Position numbers and translations under genes: made by a program. From Sulfitobacter noctilucae (GTDB lineage Bacteria > Pseudomonadota > Alphaproteobacteria > Rhodobacterales > Rhodobacteraceae): a stretch of DNA of 64,000 nucleotides. Below the pieces are notes generated by a model. The model was not told the origin of the DNA, did no database searches, and saw only the letters and a list, made by a program, of their open reading frames with translations. The stretch lies in the NCBI RefSeq assembly GCF_000622365.1, contig NZ_JASC01000014.1, positions 868,001-932,000 of the forward strand. The letters run 5' to 3'. Positions 1-9,310 of this stretch are shown here, piece after piece; position 1 is the stretch's first letter; each line of letters starts with the position of its first letter.

Positions 1-461
1 GTCTTTGTGTCAGCTACACCTTTATCCAAGGCGGCCATGTGCGGGTTGACCTGTTCTATGCCGGCGCAAAATTCCGCACCAAAAAGATCGTCGATATGTT
101 TGGTGCGGTGTTCTTCATGCTGCCTTTCGCTGTGGTAACATGGCTTTACGGCTGGTTCTTCATGTGGCGTCATCTGGTCACGCCGAACCCGTCCGCCTCT
201 GACTCGCTAGAGCTTTTGCTACGCAAATCGCGGGTTCTGAAGTGGAACGTTGAAACCATCGGGTTCTCGCCCAATGGGTTCAACGGTTACTTCATCTTCA
301 AAGTCCTGCTGTGCCTATTCTGCGTGATGGTGATGTTGCAAGCCATTGCCATCTTCTACCGCAGTTATTGCGAGTTCATGGAAGGCCCGGAGTCTGAAAA
401 TAAATACCTCGACAAGGACACCCTTGGCGAAGGCGAAGAAGCATACGAGGGAACACACTGA
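1..461 (+). CDS. TRAP transporter small permease (DctQ family), 5' end outside window
   Basis: This is the small membrane subunit of a tripartite ATP-independent periplasmic (TRAP) transporter, which pairs with the large permease to import an organic acid-type solute with sodium. The reading frame is open from base 3, and the residues before the first in-window start (GTG at 39) read SYTFIQGGHVRVDLFY. That stretch is a typical internal part of DctQ proteins, so the gene starts upstream of the window. At least three hydrophobic segments are visible, one near the start of the visible part (VVTWLYGWFFMW) and one near the end. The stop codon overlaps the dctM start in TGATG, so the two are translationally coupled. 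The substrate-binding subunit (DctP) is presumably upstream and cannot be seen. The substrate cannot be assigned. Confidence 0.9.
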   Translation, partial: LCVSYTFIQGGHVRVDLFYAGAKFRTKKIVDMFGAVFFMLPFAVVTWLYGWFFMWRHLVTPNPSASDSLELLLRKSRVLKWNVETIGFSPNGFNGYFIFKVLLCLFCVMVMLQAIAIFYRSYCEFMEGPESENKYLDKDTLGEGEEAYEGTH

Positions 462-2815
462 TGTTTTTCGGGTTGGACGGGGTCGAAGTTGGCCTGATCA
501 TTGTATTCATCTGCCTTTTTGGTGGCATCCTGTCAGGCTTTCCGGTGGCTTTTGCCATCGGTGGTGCGGGCATCATCTCTTTCGGGATCATTGCGGCGCT
601 CGATAGTGCGGGGCTGCTGATCCATCAGGCGATCGACACCTCATCGGATGCATATCGCGCGCTGATCAATTCGGGGATCCGCGAGGATACCGTATCGGTC
701 TTCCGATACCCTGACCTGCCGCGCATTGGGGAGCCGGTGTTCCCCTCGGGCTGGGAAGTTGCCCTAGACCGCAATGTATCTTTCATCGTGAACCGCATGA
801 ACGAGCGCGTTTTGGCGGGCCAGTCGATCGAGACGCTGCTGGCGGTGTTGATGTTCGTTCTGATGGGCATCACGCTGGAGCGCTCCAAGATTGCCGACGA
901 TCTGCTGACCACAATGGCCAAGGTGTTCGGACCTTTGCCCGGTGGTCTGGCGGTTTCGGTTGTGGTTGTGGGCGCATTCCTTGCCGCATCAACTGGGATT
1001 GTCGGCGCGACCGTGGTGACCATGGGTCTGCTGGCGTTGCCCACCATGTTGCGCAACGGCTATTCGCCTGAAATTGCTACGGGTGTGATTGCCGCATCGG
1101 GCACGTTGGGGCAGATCATTCCGCCCTCGATCGTGATCGTCCTGCTGGGCACACTGGCGGGCGATCTTTACTCTGCGGCGCAAGAGGCCCGCGCGCAATC
1201 GGCGGGCTGTACCGACGCGCTGACGCTTTTGGGTGAACCTGCTGTTGTCTCTGTCGGGACGCTCTTTCAGGCCGCTCTGCTGCCTGGCATCCTGCTGGCG
1301 CTGCTCTATGCGCTTTATGCTTTTGGCTATGCCTTGCTGAACCCCGAACACGCACCTGCGGTCGAGATGGGGTCCACCAATTCCGAAGCAATCACCCGCA
1401 ACGAGGCCTTTACCTGGTTCCTTGGCGTACCTGCATTGCTGATCGTGGGTACGATTGTTCTGGGGAACCTCGGGATCGTCGGCAGCCAGTCGACAACCGT
1501 CTCAAGCTTTTCCGACATTGGCGAAGCCGCAAGCCTGCGCACGAATGTAGGGGAGGAATGTAAGGCCTCGATGATCGAATTGCACGGGCAGGACGCTTGG
1601 GACCGCGCGGTGCAAGAGCAACAGGTCATCGAAGAAGCAGGTGGTCTGACACAGTCAGAGCGGCTGAGCGAGGAGGCATTGGCAGAGAGCCAGGCCGCCA
1701 AGATCGCCAATGCAGCCCCCATCGGGACCGGTGTTGCGATCCTGCTGGTGATCTTGTCCCTGTTCCTGACAATCGGACGCGGTGTATCGCCCTCGGCTCA
1801 GACCCGTCCGTTGATCATCGGCGCGGTGGGTGCGGTACTGGCAGTGCTGGTTGATATCATGTTGATTGGCCCCACCACATCAGCGGGACTGACCGTGGTC
1901 CTCATGGCCCTTCCATTCGCGCTTTTGATCTACGGTGTGGTCTATGCGACCAAGCTTTGTGCGCGCAACGAGTTGATCCGCGTGGTGTTCCCACCCCTGA
2001 TGCTTATCGTGGCGGTGCTTGGTTCGATCCTTGGGGGGATCACCAACCCGACACCGGCAGCGGCCCTCGGGGCAGGCGGCGCGATCATGTTGGCGGCCTA
2101 CCGCAAACTCAAGGATGAGGACCGCTCGCCCAAGGTGATCATCTGGTCCACGCTGGCGATTGTGGTCTGCATTCTTGTGGGCGTGAACTTTGATCTGCGG
2201 ATTAATCAGGAAGGTGTGAGCGCGGAAAGCTGGATCGCTTTCTTTGTGGCTTATGGTGCGTACCTTTATGCGATCTTCGGCTTGCTGTTCTCTTGCTGGG
2301 TCCTGTTCACCTCGGGCGTTCTGACCCCGGTTGTGCGCGAAACGGCCAAGGTGACGTCGATGGTGTTCACCATCCTGATCGGTTCGCAATTGCTGAACCT
2401 TGTGGTGATCAGCTTTGGCGGGGAGCATTATATCCAGCAGTTCCTGAAGTCCTTCGACAACGAGTTGACCGTGTTCCTGCTGGTCATGCTGGTCTTGTTT
2501 GTTCTGGGCTTTGTGCTGGATTTCCTGGAGATCATCTACATCGTGGTGCCCATCGTTGGCCCTGTGATCTACGGCGGCACGTTCGATCCTAAGTGGGTGA
2601 CGATCATGATCGCCGTGAACTTGCAGACGTCCTTCCTGACGCCCCCCTTCGGCTTTGCGCTTTTCTATCTGCGCGGGGTGGCTCCGGCGAGCGTGACGAC
2701 CCGGCATATCTACCGCGGGATCATCCCCTTTGTGCTGATCCAGGTGGCGGGGCTTGCGATCCTTTGGTTCTTCCCCGCGATCGTGACCATTGTACCGGAC
2801 CTGATTCCGAACTGA
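461..2815 (+). CDS. TRAP transporter large permease (DctM family), long variant
   Basis: This is the large, ion-coupled membrane subunit of the TRAP transporter. At 784 residues it is far longer than the roughly 430-residue classical DctM. The N-terminal half has DctM signatures (GFPVAFAIGGAG near residues 25-36, then STGIVGATVVTMG and ASGTLGQIIPPSI). The C-terminal part carries the second half of the fold and ends NLQTSFLTPPFGFALFYLRG. Between them are extra transmembrane segments and a hydrophilic insert at about residues 345-425 rich in Ala, Glu and Gln. A second insert of about 60 polar residues lies near residues 50-115. Long DctM variants like this are familiar in Rhodobacterales, so the length is unlikely to be an error. 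The start overlaps the dctQ stop by one base, and a strong stem-loop follows the stop at 2845-2866. Confidence 0.93.
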   Translation: MFFGLDGVEVGLIIVFICLFGGILSGFPVAFAIGGAGIISFGIIAALDSAGLLIHQAIDTSSDAYRALINSGIREDTVSVFRYPDLPRIGEPVFPSGWEVALDRNVSFIVNRMNERVLAGQSIETLLAVLMFVLMGITLERSKIADDLLTTMAKVFGPLPGGLAVSVVVVGAFLAASTGIVGATVVTMGLLALPTMLRNGYSPEIATGVIAASGTLGQIIPPSIVIVLLGTLAGDLYSAAQEARAQSAGCTDALTLLGEPAVVSVGTLFQAALLPGILLALLYALYAFGYALLNPEHAPAVEMGSTNSEAITRNEAFTWFLGVPALLIVGTIVLGNLGIVGSQSTTVSSFSDIGEAASLRTNVGEECKASMIELHGQDAWDRAVQEQQVIEEAGGLTQSERLSEEALAESQAAKIANAAPIGTGVAILLVILSLFLTIGRGVSPSAQTRPLIIGAVGAVLAVLVDIMLIGPTTSAGLTVVLMALPFALLIYGVVYATKLCARNELIRVVFPPLMLIVAVLGSILGGITNPTPAAALGAGGAIMLAAYRKLKDEDRSPKVIIWSTLAIVVCILVGVNFDLRINQEGVSAESWIAFFVAYGAYLYAIFGLLFSCWVLFTSGVLTPVVRETAKVTSMVFTILIGSQLLNLVVISFGGEHYIQQFLKSFDNELTVFLLVMLVLFVLGFVLDFLEIIYIVVPIVGPVIYGGTFDPKWVTIMIAVNLQTSFLTPPFGFALFYLRGVAPASVTTRHIYRGIIPFVLIQVAGLAILWFFPAIVTIVPDLIPN

Positions 2816-2844
2816 TCACCGGTTGCTGGTTTTGATCCAAAAGA

Positions 2845-2866
2845 GAGGCCGCCCAAGGGCGGCCTC
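2845..2866. terminator. Bidirectional stem-loop between convergent dctM and bpt
   Basis: A perfect inverted repeat, GAGGCCGCCC with GGGCGGCCTC, is separated by two bases. Read leftwards it is followed by TCTTTT, so it fits a terminator for the leftward gene ending at 2970. Read rightwards there is no T run, so its role for dctM is less certain. Confidence 0.7.
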
Positions 2867-2969
2867 ACGTCATTCTGGATGGATGGTAGAGAGCTCCGGG
2901 ACGGACGCGATGTTGCACGCGTGGCAGAGGTGCCAAGCGGTATATAAGGCCAAAAAGAGAAAGGGGCGT

Positions 2970-3791
2970 TTAGCGGCGGCTGCGCGCCATATCGGGCAGG
3001 GCGATATTTGCGACCTGTTCGGCAATAGGATCATTGCTGAGCGGGTGCTGCTCCGGTTCGAACGCATCGGGGTTGCGCATCTTTTGCCATGCGCCGCCCA
3101 TGTAGACTTCCAACCCTGAGAATTTCGCCTTGTAGCCCATCTTTTGGCTGCCGGGCACCCAGTAGCCAAGATAGACATAAGGCAGGCCTGCGGCGCGGGC
3201 GATTTCGATGTGGTCCAGAATGATGTAGTTGCCCAAACCGTCGCGGGGGCGGTCGGGGGTGTAGAAGGAATAGACCATGCTGACACCGTCGCTCAGCACG
3301 TCTGTCAGGCAGACGCCGATCAGGTCGCGGGTTTCGTCGTCGGTGTATTCGATGACGCGGCTGCGGATCGGGGTTTCCTCGATCATCGCGGCGAATTCGA
3401 ACACATCCATATCGGCCATGCCCCCATCCGCATGGCGGCTGTCCAGGTACCGGCGAAAGAGCGCGTATTGGTCTTCGGTGGCCCAGGGCGACGTCGCGCG
3501 GCGGGTCAGGCCGCTGTTGCGGTTGATTGTGCGGCGCTGGCTGCGACTGGGTTTGAAAGCCGAGACATCGATGCGCGCTGAAAGGCAAGAGGCGCAATCG
3601 GCACAGGAGGGCCGGTAGAGCACATTCTGTGAGCGCCGGAAGCCTTGCGTTGACAGGCTGTCGTTAAGATCGGTGGCCGCCTCGCCCTGCAGGGCGGTGA
3701 ACAGTTTCCGCTCCATCCGGCCCTCGAGATAAGGGCAGGGTTGCGGGGCAGTCACATAGAACTGCGGTGTCAGGGGAAGGGTGTGGCGCAT
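2970..3791 (-). CDS. bpt: Aspartate/glutamate leucyltransferase / arginyltransferase family protein
   Basis: This N-end-rule aminoacyl-tRNA-protein transferase moves an amino acid from a charged tRNA to the N-terminus of proteins to mark them for ClpAP degradation in the cytoplasm. It has the Bpt/Ate1 N-terminal signature: [13 protein letters not shown] close to the start, then a CADCASC cysteine cluster, then [10 protein letters not shown]. The C-terminal acetyltransferase-like half contains [10 protein letters not shown] and [24 protein letters not shown]. The length from MRHTLPL at 3791 is 273 residues, normal for the family. The same frame extends to a TTG at 3845, which adds 18 non-conserved residues, so I chose the internal ATG. 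Whether it transfers Leu or Arg cannot be told from sequence; bacterial members are usually leucyl-transferases (Bpt). Confidence 0.9.
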   Translation of the reverse strand: MRHTLPLTPQFYVTAPQPCPYLEGRMERKLFTALQGEAATDLNDSLSTQGFRRSQNVLYRPSCADCASCLSARIDVSAFKPSRSQRRTINRNSGLTRRATSPWATEDQYALFRRYLDSRHADGGMADMDVFEFAAMIEETPIRSRVIEYTDDETRDLIGVCLTDVLSDGVSMVYSFYTPDRPRDGLGNYIILDHIEIARAAGLPYVYLGYWVPGSQKMGYKAKFSGLEVYMGGAWQKMRNPDAFEPEQHPLSNDPIAEQVANIALPDMARSRR

Positions 3792-3887
3792 AAATTCCGT
3801 TCTCTCGTCGCCCAAAAGTGTAGCGCCCGAGGTACGGGTCGCCAAGCCCGTGTTTTAATAAAATGCCCGCTGACTTGGGGGAAATGG

Positions 3888-4313
3888 TTAACGCCGCCGG
3901 TTCAACGCCACGGTGCCCAGCACCATATCCGTCAGCCCCTGCTTGCGTTCCGACGCCAGCATCAGCACGATCGAGATCAGCTGGAGCGGGGCCATCGCGA
4001 GTGAAACCGAATAGCCCAGCGTATGCAGGACGGCCATGCCGCCATCGAGGGGCCGGTCGTCTGACTGGCGTAATTCCATCGAGAAGAGCCGCATGCCCCA
4101 TGTGGCAGAGCCGCTTGCTAGCGTTGCGACACGGTAGAGGAACCCCACCACCAGAAACAGGAAGGGGAAAAAGAAAATGCCGGTGAAGAAGGTAAACGGC
4201 AGGATGACAAGACAGAGCACGACGATCACCAGCAGGTCGATACACCACGCCAGCAAACGTTTGGTCGGGATGCCTTGGTAGAACTCGGGCTGGCTATGTG
4301 GATCGGGTGTCAT
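3888..4313 (-). CDS. RDD family membrane protein
   Basis: A small inner-membrane protein with an RDD domain; the family's function is largely unknown, and some members affect ion or osmotic homeostasis. The sequence has a short polar N-terminus, then LLAWCIDLLVIVVLCLVILP as the first membrane segment. This contains the family's conserved Asp in a hydrophobic context (the R..D element). A second segment, FFFPFLFLVVGFLYRV, and a third, LGYSVSLAMAPLQLISIVLML, follow. SATWGMRLFSMELR is the usual G..RL motif. The ATG at 4313 gives 141 residues; an in-frame extension to 4415 adds unconserved residues and is not favoured. It lies between bpt and a DUF2852 gene, all leftward. Confidence 0.85.
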   Translation of the reverse strand: MTPDPHSQPEFYQGIPTKRLLAWCIDLLVIVVLCLVILPFTFFTGIFFFPFLFLVVGFLYRVATLASGSATWGMRLFSMELRQSDDRPLDGGMAVLHTLGYSVSLAMAPLQLISIVLMLASERKQGLTDMVLGTVALNRRR

Positions 4314-4374
4314 GAGTATCCTCGAAAATCTGTCAGAAGGGTAGGCCCCCGATGAAACCGGGAGCCTGAGGTGT

Positions 4375-4785
4375 TCAGGCTTCAGCAGCCGTGTCGTTGC
4401 GCTTGGCCCGGTCATTCATGAATTCATCGAATTCAGCCTTGTCCTTGGCATCGCGCAACCGCTCGAGGAAGGCCTCGAAATTCGTCTGCTCTTCTTCAAG
4501 GCGGCGCAGGGTGTCGGCCTTGTAGGCGTCGAATGCGCTGTTGCCGGTAGAGCGGGTGGATAGGGTGCTGCGGGTACGGCGGGCGGTACAAGATTTTCCA
4601 GTAAACATACGTTTGCTCCAGATCATATAGGCAAGAAGGGCCAGGCCGACGGGCCAGAAGAAGATAAAGCCAAGAACTATCACGGCAATCCAGGCGCCTT
4701 TGCCTTTATCATCCAGCCACATTTCGCTGCGGGCAAACCAGTTTGGCCGGCGGGCATAGTCTTGGGTTTGGGTCATCGTTGTCAT
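4375..4785 (-). CDS. DUF2852 domain protein
   Basis: A conserved alphaproteobacterial membrane protein of unknown function, 136 residues. It has a single transmembrane segment (WIAVIVLGFIFFWPVGLALLAYMIW) preceded by a short charged N-terminus. A long helical, highly charged tail follows, likely coiled coil (ADTLRRLEEEQTNFEAFLER and on to the end), ending in FDEFMNDRAKR. The DUF2852 core is the WPVGLALLAYMIW region and the C-terminal FDEFM motif. The start at 4785 has AGAAAGG upstream; the longer frame to 4899 is not used. The context (bpt, RDD) gives no functional clue. Confidence 0.82.
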   Translation of the reverse strand: MTTMTQTQDYARRPNWFARSEMWLDDKGKGAWIAVIVLGFIFFWPVGLALLAYMIWSKRMFTGKSCTARRTRSTLSTRSTGNSAFDAYKADTLRRLEEEQTNFEAFLERLRDAKDKAEFDEFMNDRAKRNDTAAEA

Positions 4786-4911
4786 GGGTCGCGCCTTTCT
4801 GCGTAAGGGCCAGACTGCGGCCCGATGTCTCAAAGGTCTTATGTGAATGCCTTTTACATCAACCAAAATGGGTATTCTGTCGGCGTGTGCAAGGGTCAAT
4901 GTGAAAGATGT

Positions 4912-5394
4912 TTACATTTTTTTGAGAAGGTCAGTAAATTCAGCAACTTGTGCGCCGGAAAGCTGCCTCATATCTGATGGAGCCATGCCAAAAACGTGGT
5001 GCGGCGTGCCTGCGGCTGCCCATATTTGGTCGAATTGAAGCAAGGTAGCATCGAACCATTTACGGCAGGGCGTGACGTGACCAATCGGTGAAACGCCTCC
5101 GATGGCAAAGCCGGTCTGGCTGCGAATCAAAGCGGCATCGGCTTTGCCCAGGGCCTCCCCGGCCAAACAGGCAGCAGCGGCAAGATCGACCTTTTGTCCG
5201 CCAGCTGTAATGAACAGTACGGCCTCGCCCGAGGTTTCACCGCGCAGGACGATGGATTTGGCGATTTGATCTACTTCGCACCCCAAGGCCGCAGCAGCAT
5301 CGGCCGCTGTCCGCGAAAGGGCCGTCTCCGTGATCTCGACGGTAACACCGGCGCTGTCCAATGCAGCGCGTACGCGTTTCAGGCTCTTGCTCAT
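4912..5394 (-). CDS. YbaK/EbsC family aminoacyl-tRNA deacylase
   Basis: A cytoplasmic editing enzyme of the YbaK/ProX superfamily, which hydrolyses mischarged tRNA (Cys-tRNA(Pro) in YbaK, Ala-tRNA(Pro) in ProX-type proteins). Its 160 residues include QIAKSIVLR, containing the family's conserved Lys near residue 45. It also has FAIGGVSPIGH, the conserved GGVSP loop, then a C-terminal WAAAGTPHHVFGMAPSDM segment. The ATG at 5394 (MSKSLKRVR) matches the family N-terminus. It starts only 28 bases from the divergent glnE start, so promoters for the two genes must lie inside each other's 5' coding sequence. Confidence 0.88.
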   Translation of the reverse strand: MSKSLKRVRAALDSAGVTVEITETALSRTAADAAAALGCEVDQIAKSIVLRGETSGEAVLFITAGGQKVDLAAAACLAGEALGKADAALIRSQTGFAIGGVSPIGHVTPCRKWFDATLLQFDQIWAAAGTPHHVFGMAPSDMRQLSGAQVAEFTDLLKKM

Positions 5395-5422
5395 GGCGCG
5401 ACAGTCGCGCAAAGCTGCGGAC

Positions 5423-8221
5423 ATGACAAGCAACCTCGCCTCACTATTGACCCGAACCCCGCGTGTATTTGACAACGACCGTGCGCAGGACGCAGCCCGT
5501 CTGGTCCCGGACGTCCCACCGGAGGTACGTGCGTTGATCAGCGGAGCAGCGTCCTGTGCGCCCTATTTGATGTCTCTGGTAGAGAAAGAAGCGGCCTGGC
5601 TTGCGCAAGCGGTGCATAATCCGCAGGCGGCGGTGGCCCAGGTGATTGCCGAGGCGGCTGCCTGCGAGGGCGCAGATGTTGCGCACCATTTGCGGCAGGC
5701 CAAGCGCCGCGTGGCACTGATGACAGCGCTGGCCGATCTAGGTGGGGCATGGTCGCTGGAGCAGGTGACGGGTGCGTTGAGCGATTTGGCTGATGCAGCC
5801 TGCACAGCGGCCCTGCGGGCGGGACTGGCACCGCTGATCAAGCGTGGCAAACTGCCGGGAATGACCGAAGACGATCTGGAGGACGCGGGCGGCATGGTTG
5901 TGCTGGCCATGGGCAAGATGGGCGCGGGGGAGTTGAACTACTCATCCGACATCGACCTGATTTGCCTTTTCGACGAAAGCCGCTTTGACCCGGACGACTT
6001 TCATCAGGCCCGGACCACCTTTGTCAAAGCGACCCGCGCCATGAGCGGGACGCTGAGCGAGCTGACCGCCGAGGGCTATGTCTTTCGCACCGATTTGCGT
6101 CTGCGCCCCGATCCGTCGGTGACGCCCGTGTGTTTGGCGATGGAGGCGGCCGAGAATTACTACGAAAGTCTGGGCCGGACATGGGAACGTGCGGCCTATA
6201 TCAAGGCGCGGCCCGCGGCGGGGGATCTGGCGGCGGGGTCGGATTTCATCGACCGGCTGCGGCCTTTCATCTGGCGCAGACATCTGGATTTCGCGGCCAT
6301 TCAGGACGCGCATGACATGCGGCTGGCGATCCGGGCGCATAAGGGTCTGGGCGGCCCGATTACACTCCCAGGGCACAACATGAAGCTGGGGCGTGGCGGC
6401 ATCCGCGAGATCGAATTCTTCACCCAGACGCGCCAGTTGATTGCGGGCGGGCGGGATGCGGAGTTGCGACTCCGCGGCACATGCGAAGGCCTCGCGATGT
6501 TGGGACAGAAGGGCTGGGTGCCATCGGATGCTGTTGATGTCCTGACCGAACACTACCGCGCGCACCGCACGGTCGAGCATCGTTTGCAGATGGTGCGCGA
6601 TGCGCAGACCCATGATCTGCCGAAGACGCCCCATGGGTTCGAGCGGTTGGCGGCGATGATGGATGTGGATGTGCCTGCATTAGAGGCCGACCTGACGGCA
6701 CGTCTGTCCGCCGTTCATGATGTAACTGAAGGCTTCTTTGCGGCGTCCCGCGCGCCTGGGGCTGAGGAGACAATCGAAGAAGAGCATGTGTTTGACGCAG
6801 AGACGCTGGGGCGCTGGCACAGTTACCCGGCCCTGCGCTCGGCCAGAGGGGCGGAAATTTTCGAGCGGTTGAAGCCCGACCTATTAGCGCGTCTGGCGCA
6901 GGCTGCCAAACCGGATGAAGCCCTACGGGCCTTTGATGGATTTCTGGCGGGGCTTCCTGCAGGAGTACAGTTGTTTTCACTGCTCAAAGCCAACCCACAG
7001 CTGGCTGATCTGCTCATTGACGTGGTCAGCACCTCGCCTGCGCTGGCGGGCCATCTGTCGCGCAATGCGGCTGTCTTTGACGCCGTCATCGGTGGCGATT
7101 TCTTCAGCGACTGGCCGGGCGAGGCGGGGTTGAAAGAGATGCTGGACGCAGTGCTGGCAGGGGAGCCTTCTTACGAAGCACAGCTAGACAACACCCGGCG
7201 GTGGGCGCGGGAGTGGCATTTCCGTATTGGCGTGCATTTGCTGCGCGGCCTGAGCGATGCAGATGTGGCGGGGCAGCAATACGCCGATCTGGCCCGTGCC
7301 GTCCTGGCCAGCCTCTGGCCTTCGGTCATCGCGCAATTCTCTACGCGGCATGGGCCGCCCCCGGGGCGCGGTGCGGTTATCCTTGGTATGGGCTCGTTGG
7401 GGGCAGGGCGGCTGACAGCGACCTCCGACCTTGATCTGATGGTGATCTATGATCCTGCCGGCGAAGAGACATCAGAGGGCAAGCGACCGCTCGCAGCGCG
7501 GACCTATTATGCGCGGCTGACGCAAGCGATGATTACGGCGATGACCGCGCCGATGGCACAGGGGAAGCTCTACGATGTGGACATGCGCCTGCGCCCCTCC
7601 GGCAATCAGGGGCCGGTTGCGACCAGCCTGGCGAGCTTCGAGAGCTACCAGAAAGCCGATGCCTGGGTCTGGGAACATCTGGCGCTGACGCGGGCCACGG
7701 TTGTAGCAGGTCCTCAGGCCATAAACGAAGAAGTCACCGCTTTGATCGCCGAAATCCTGCACCAACCCCGTGATGCGGAGCAGATCCTGAGCGAAGTGGC
7801 GCAGATGCGTAGCCGGATTGCGGCAGCAAAAGCCCCCGTCGGGCCTTGGGATGTCAAATTGGGACCGGGCCGGATGCAGGACATCGAACTGCTGGCGCAG
7901 GCGGGTGCCCTGATTACCAAAGGGGCCGCACATGACACGGGCCGCGCCCTGCAATCGGCGCAGGCGGCAGGTCTGTGGGACGGGGAAACGACCGCTGCTC
8001 TGGCGCGTGCCTATGACCTGTGCTGGCAATTGCAATGCGCGGGGCGATTGCTCTCTGCCAAGCCGTTGGGCGAAGCTGATCTGGCGCAGGCAGGTGCCAG
8101 TTTTCTGCTCCGGTCGCTCGGCTGCGACACGGTAGAGCAGGCGGCGGCACATTTGGCGCAGACCTGCGGCGCAGCAGCCGCTTTGATTGACAAGGTTGTG
8201 GCACCGGGGGACCCTTCATGA
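5423..8221 (+). CDS. glnE: Bifunctional glutamine synthetase adenylyltransferase/deadenylase
   Basis: GlnE attaches and removes AMP on glutamine synthetase in response to PII protein, which sets nitrogen assimilation. The protein is 932 residues, normal for GlnE, and has two nucleotidyltransferase domains. The N-terminal deadenylylase has GELNYSSDIDLICLFDE at about residues 169-185. The C-terminal adenylylase has GAGRLTATSDLDLMVIYD at about 659-676. Both carry the paired acidic metal ligands (DID and DLD). GRGGIREIEFF (first half) and GPGRMQDIELL (second half) are the matching helical-domain motifs. The ATG at 5423 is chosen; the frame is open to 5330 but that part overlaps ybaK. The stop overlaps the next start in ATGA. 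Confidence 0.96.
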   Translation: MTSNLASLLTRTPRVFDNDRAQDAARLVPDVPPEVRALISGAASCAPYLMSLVEKEAAWLAQAVHNPQAAVAQVIAEAAACEGADVAHHLRQAKRRVALMTALADLGGAWSLEQVTGALSDLADAACTAALRAGLAPLIKRGKLPGMTEDDLEDAGGMVVLAMGKMGAGELNYSSDIDLICLFDESRFDPDDFHQARTTFVKATRAMSGTLSELTAEGYVFRTDLRLRPDPSVTPVCLAMEAAENYYESLGRTWERAAYIKARPAAGDLAAGSDFIDRLRPFIWRRHLDFAAIQDAHDMRLAIRAHKGLGGPITLPGHNMKLGRGGIREIEFFTQTRQLIAGGRDAELRLRGTCEGLAMLGQKGWVPSDAVDVLTEHYRAHRTVEHRLQMVRDAQTHDLPKTPHGFERLAAMMDVDVPALEADLTARLSAVHDVTEGFFAASRAPGAEETIEEEHVFDAETLGRWHSYPALRSARGAEIFERLKPDLLARLAQAAKPDEALRAFDGFLAGLPAGVQLFSLLKANPQLADLLIDVVSTSPALAGHLSRNAAVFDAVIGGDFFSDWPGEAGLKEMLDAVLAGEPSYEAQLDNTRRWAREWHFRIGVHLLRGLSDADVAGQQYADLARAVLASLWPSVIAQFSTRHGPPPGRGAVILGMGSLGAGRLTATSDLDLMVIYDPAGEETSEGKRPLAARTYYARLTQAMITAMTAPMAQGKLYDVDMRLRPSGNQGPVATSLASFESYQKADAWVWEHLALTRATVVAGPQAINEEVTALIAEILHQPRDAEQILSEVAQMRSRIAAAKAPVGPWDVKLGPGRMQDIELLAQAGALITKGAAHDTGRALQSAQAAGLWDGETTAALARAYDLCWQLQCAGRLLSAKPLGEADLAQAGASFLLRSLGCDTVEQAAAHLAQTCGAAAALIDKVVAPGDPS

Positions 8222-8487
8222 AAGGCGACGCAGAAGACCCCAAAGGCCTGATCCTGGAGGCTTACAGGATTGTGGAGATCACAAAACCGGAATGTCGCAC
8301 GATCTTTCTGGATTGGGCACTCAGCTTGCCGCTAGAGCAAGAGACCGGGTCGACCCTGCGCATTCTATTAACGCGCTATGCAGCGGAGCATCCGGACCAC
8401 CCGATGACCGAAGTCATGAACGAAGGGTTGACCGCTATGACCGCGCCGCGCCGCCGCGGCGGATGGCGGGCACGGCCGCGAAACTGA
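8218..8487 (+). CDS. Small conserved protein coupled to glnE, function unknown
   Basis: An 89-residue protein whose ATG overlaps the glnE stop (ATGA), so the two are translated together. It is predicted soluble and helical, with an acidic N-terminus (MKGDAEDPKGLILEAYRI) and a basic Arg-rich C-terminus (RRRGGWRARPRN). The motif IFLDWALSLP near residue 30 is well formed. I do not recognise a named domain. The tight coupling to glnE suggests a shared regulation or accessory role, but that is inference. Confidence 0.7.
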   Translation: MKGDAEDPKGLILEAYRIVEITKPECRTIFLDWALSLPLEQETGSTLRILLTRYAAEHPDHPMTEVMNEGLTAMTAPRRRGGWRARPRN

Positions 8488-8607
8488 CGTGTGAAGTGCC
8501 GGAAACACCAGCAAATTTGCAATAATTACGCCCTAATACTGCCCCAATCCTCATGTAGGTTTGACTGAACAAAAGCGCCCGTCTAATGCGCCAGTCTTGA
8601 GGTAAAT

Positions 8608-9252
8608 ATGCGTATATTGAAACTGATCGCCGCAATTCCCGTTGTCGCAAGCCTTGCCGCCTGTGCGGCCATGCCAGACATCGCCAGCCGTAATGCGCCG
8701 TTTGAGGCCGCAACCCCTACGGGTTCTGCACCGGCCACAAATATTGTGCACCCGGCCGCGCTGACGACCCAGCCCGATGCCTTGCCGGTCAGTGTGAGCG
8801 ACATTCGCATTGTCGTACCGCGTGCGCTGAGCGTCTCGGAAACGAATACCTATTACCCAAAAGGCGATATCGTCTGGCGTGGTGATCCCATCGGCGACCG
8901 CCATGCGCAGGTGAAATCACTATTTGAGAATGGCTTTGCCGCAGGCACAGCCGACATGAACGGCCAAACCCCTGTGACTGCGGAGGTCGAGGTGGTGCGC
9001 TTTCATTCGGTGACAGAAAAGACCCGCTATACCGTGGGGGGCGTGCACAATATCGTCTTCGACATTACTGTACGCCGCGCCTCGACGGGTCAGGCACTCG
9101 CCCCCACGCGTCGGGTCGAGGCCAATCTGCCCGCATTGGGTGGTCGTTCCGCCATCGAAGCAGACCGCGCCGGACAAACACAACGTGTCCGTGTGACTGA
9201 TCATTTGGCACAAGTGATCCGGCATGAACTGGCCCGCTTTGTGCAAGGCTAG
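8608..9252 (+). CDS. DUF6778-like lipoprotein
   Basis: A predicted lipoprotein of 214 residues: MRILKLIAAIPVVASLAAC carries a lipobox (LAAC, Cys19) for signal peptidase II. The mature part is mainly beta, with a conserved-looking core (DIVWRGDPIGDRHAQVKSLF, then a basic stretch ending VTDHLAQVIRHELARF). It resembles a Rhodobacterales lipoprotein family named DUF6778, with no known activity. GAGGTAAAT precedes the start. No terminator is visible after it, and the methyltransferase gene begins about 60 bases downstream. Confidence 0.75.
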   Translation: MRILKLIAAIPVVASLAACAAMPDIASRNAPFEAATPTGSAPATNIVHPAALTTQPDALPVSVSDIRIVVPRALSVSETNTYYPKGDIVWRGDPIGDRHAQVKSLFENGFAAGTADMNGQTPVTAEVEVVRFHSVTEKTRYTVGGVHNIVFDITVRRASTGQALAPTRRVEANLPALGGRSAIEADRAGQTQRVRVTDHLAQVIRHELARFVQG

Positions 9253-9310
9253 CCACGCTGCCCGCAAAACAATGCTTTCGCAATGGCTGCGAAGGCTCTA
9301 AAGGGGCGCT

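Noticed and set aside
1880-2707. Leftward 275-codon frame opposite dctM
   Set aside because: Composition is His/Gln/Arg-rich and it overlaps a clear permease gene; it is a coding shadow.
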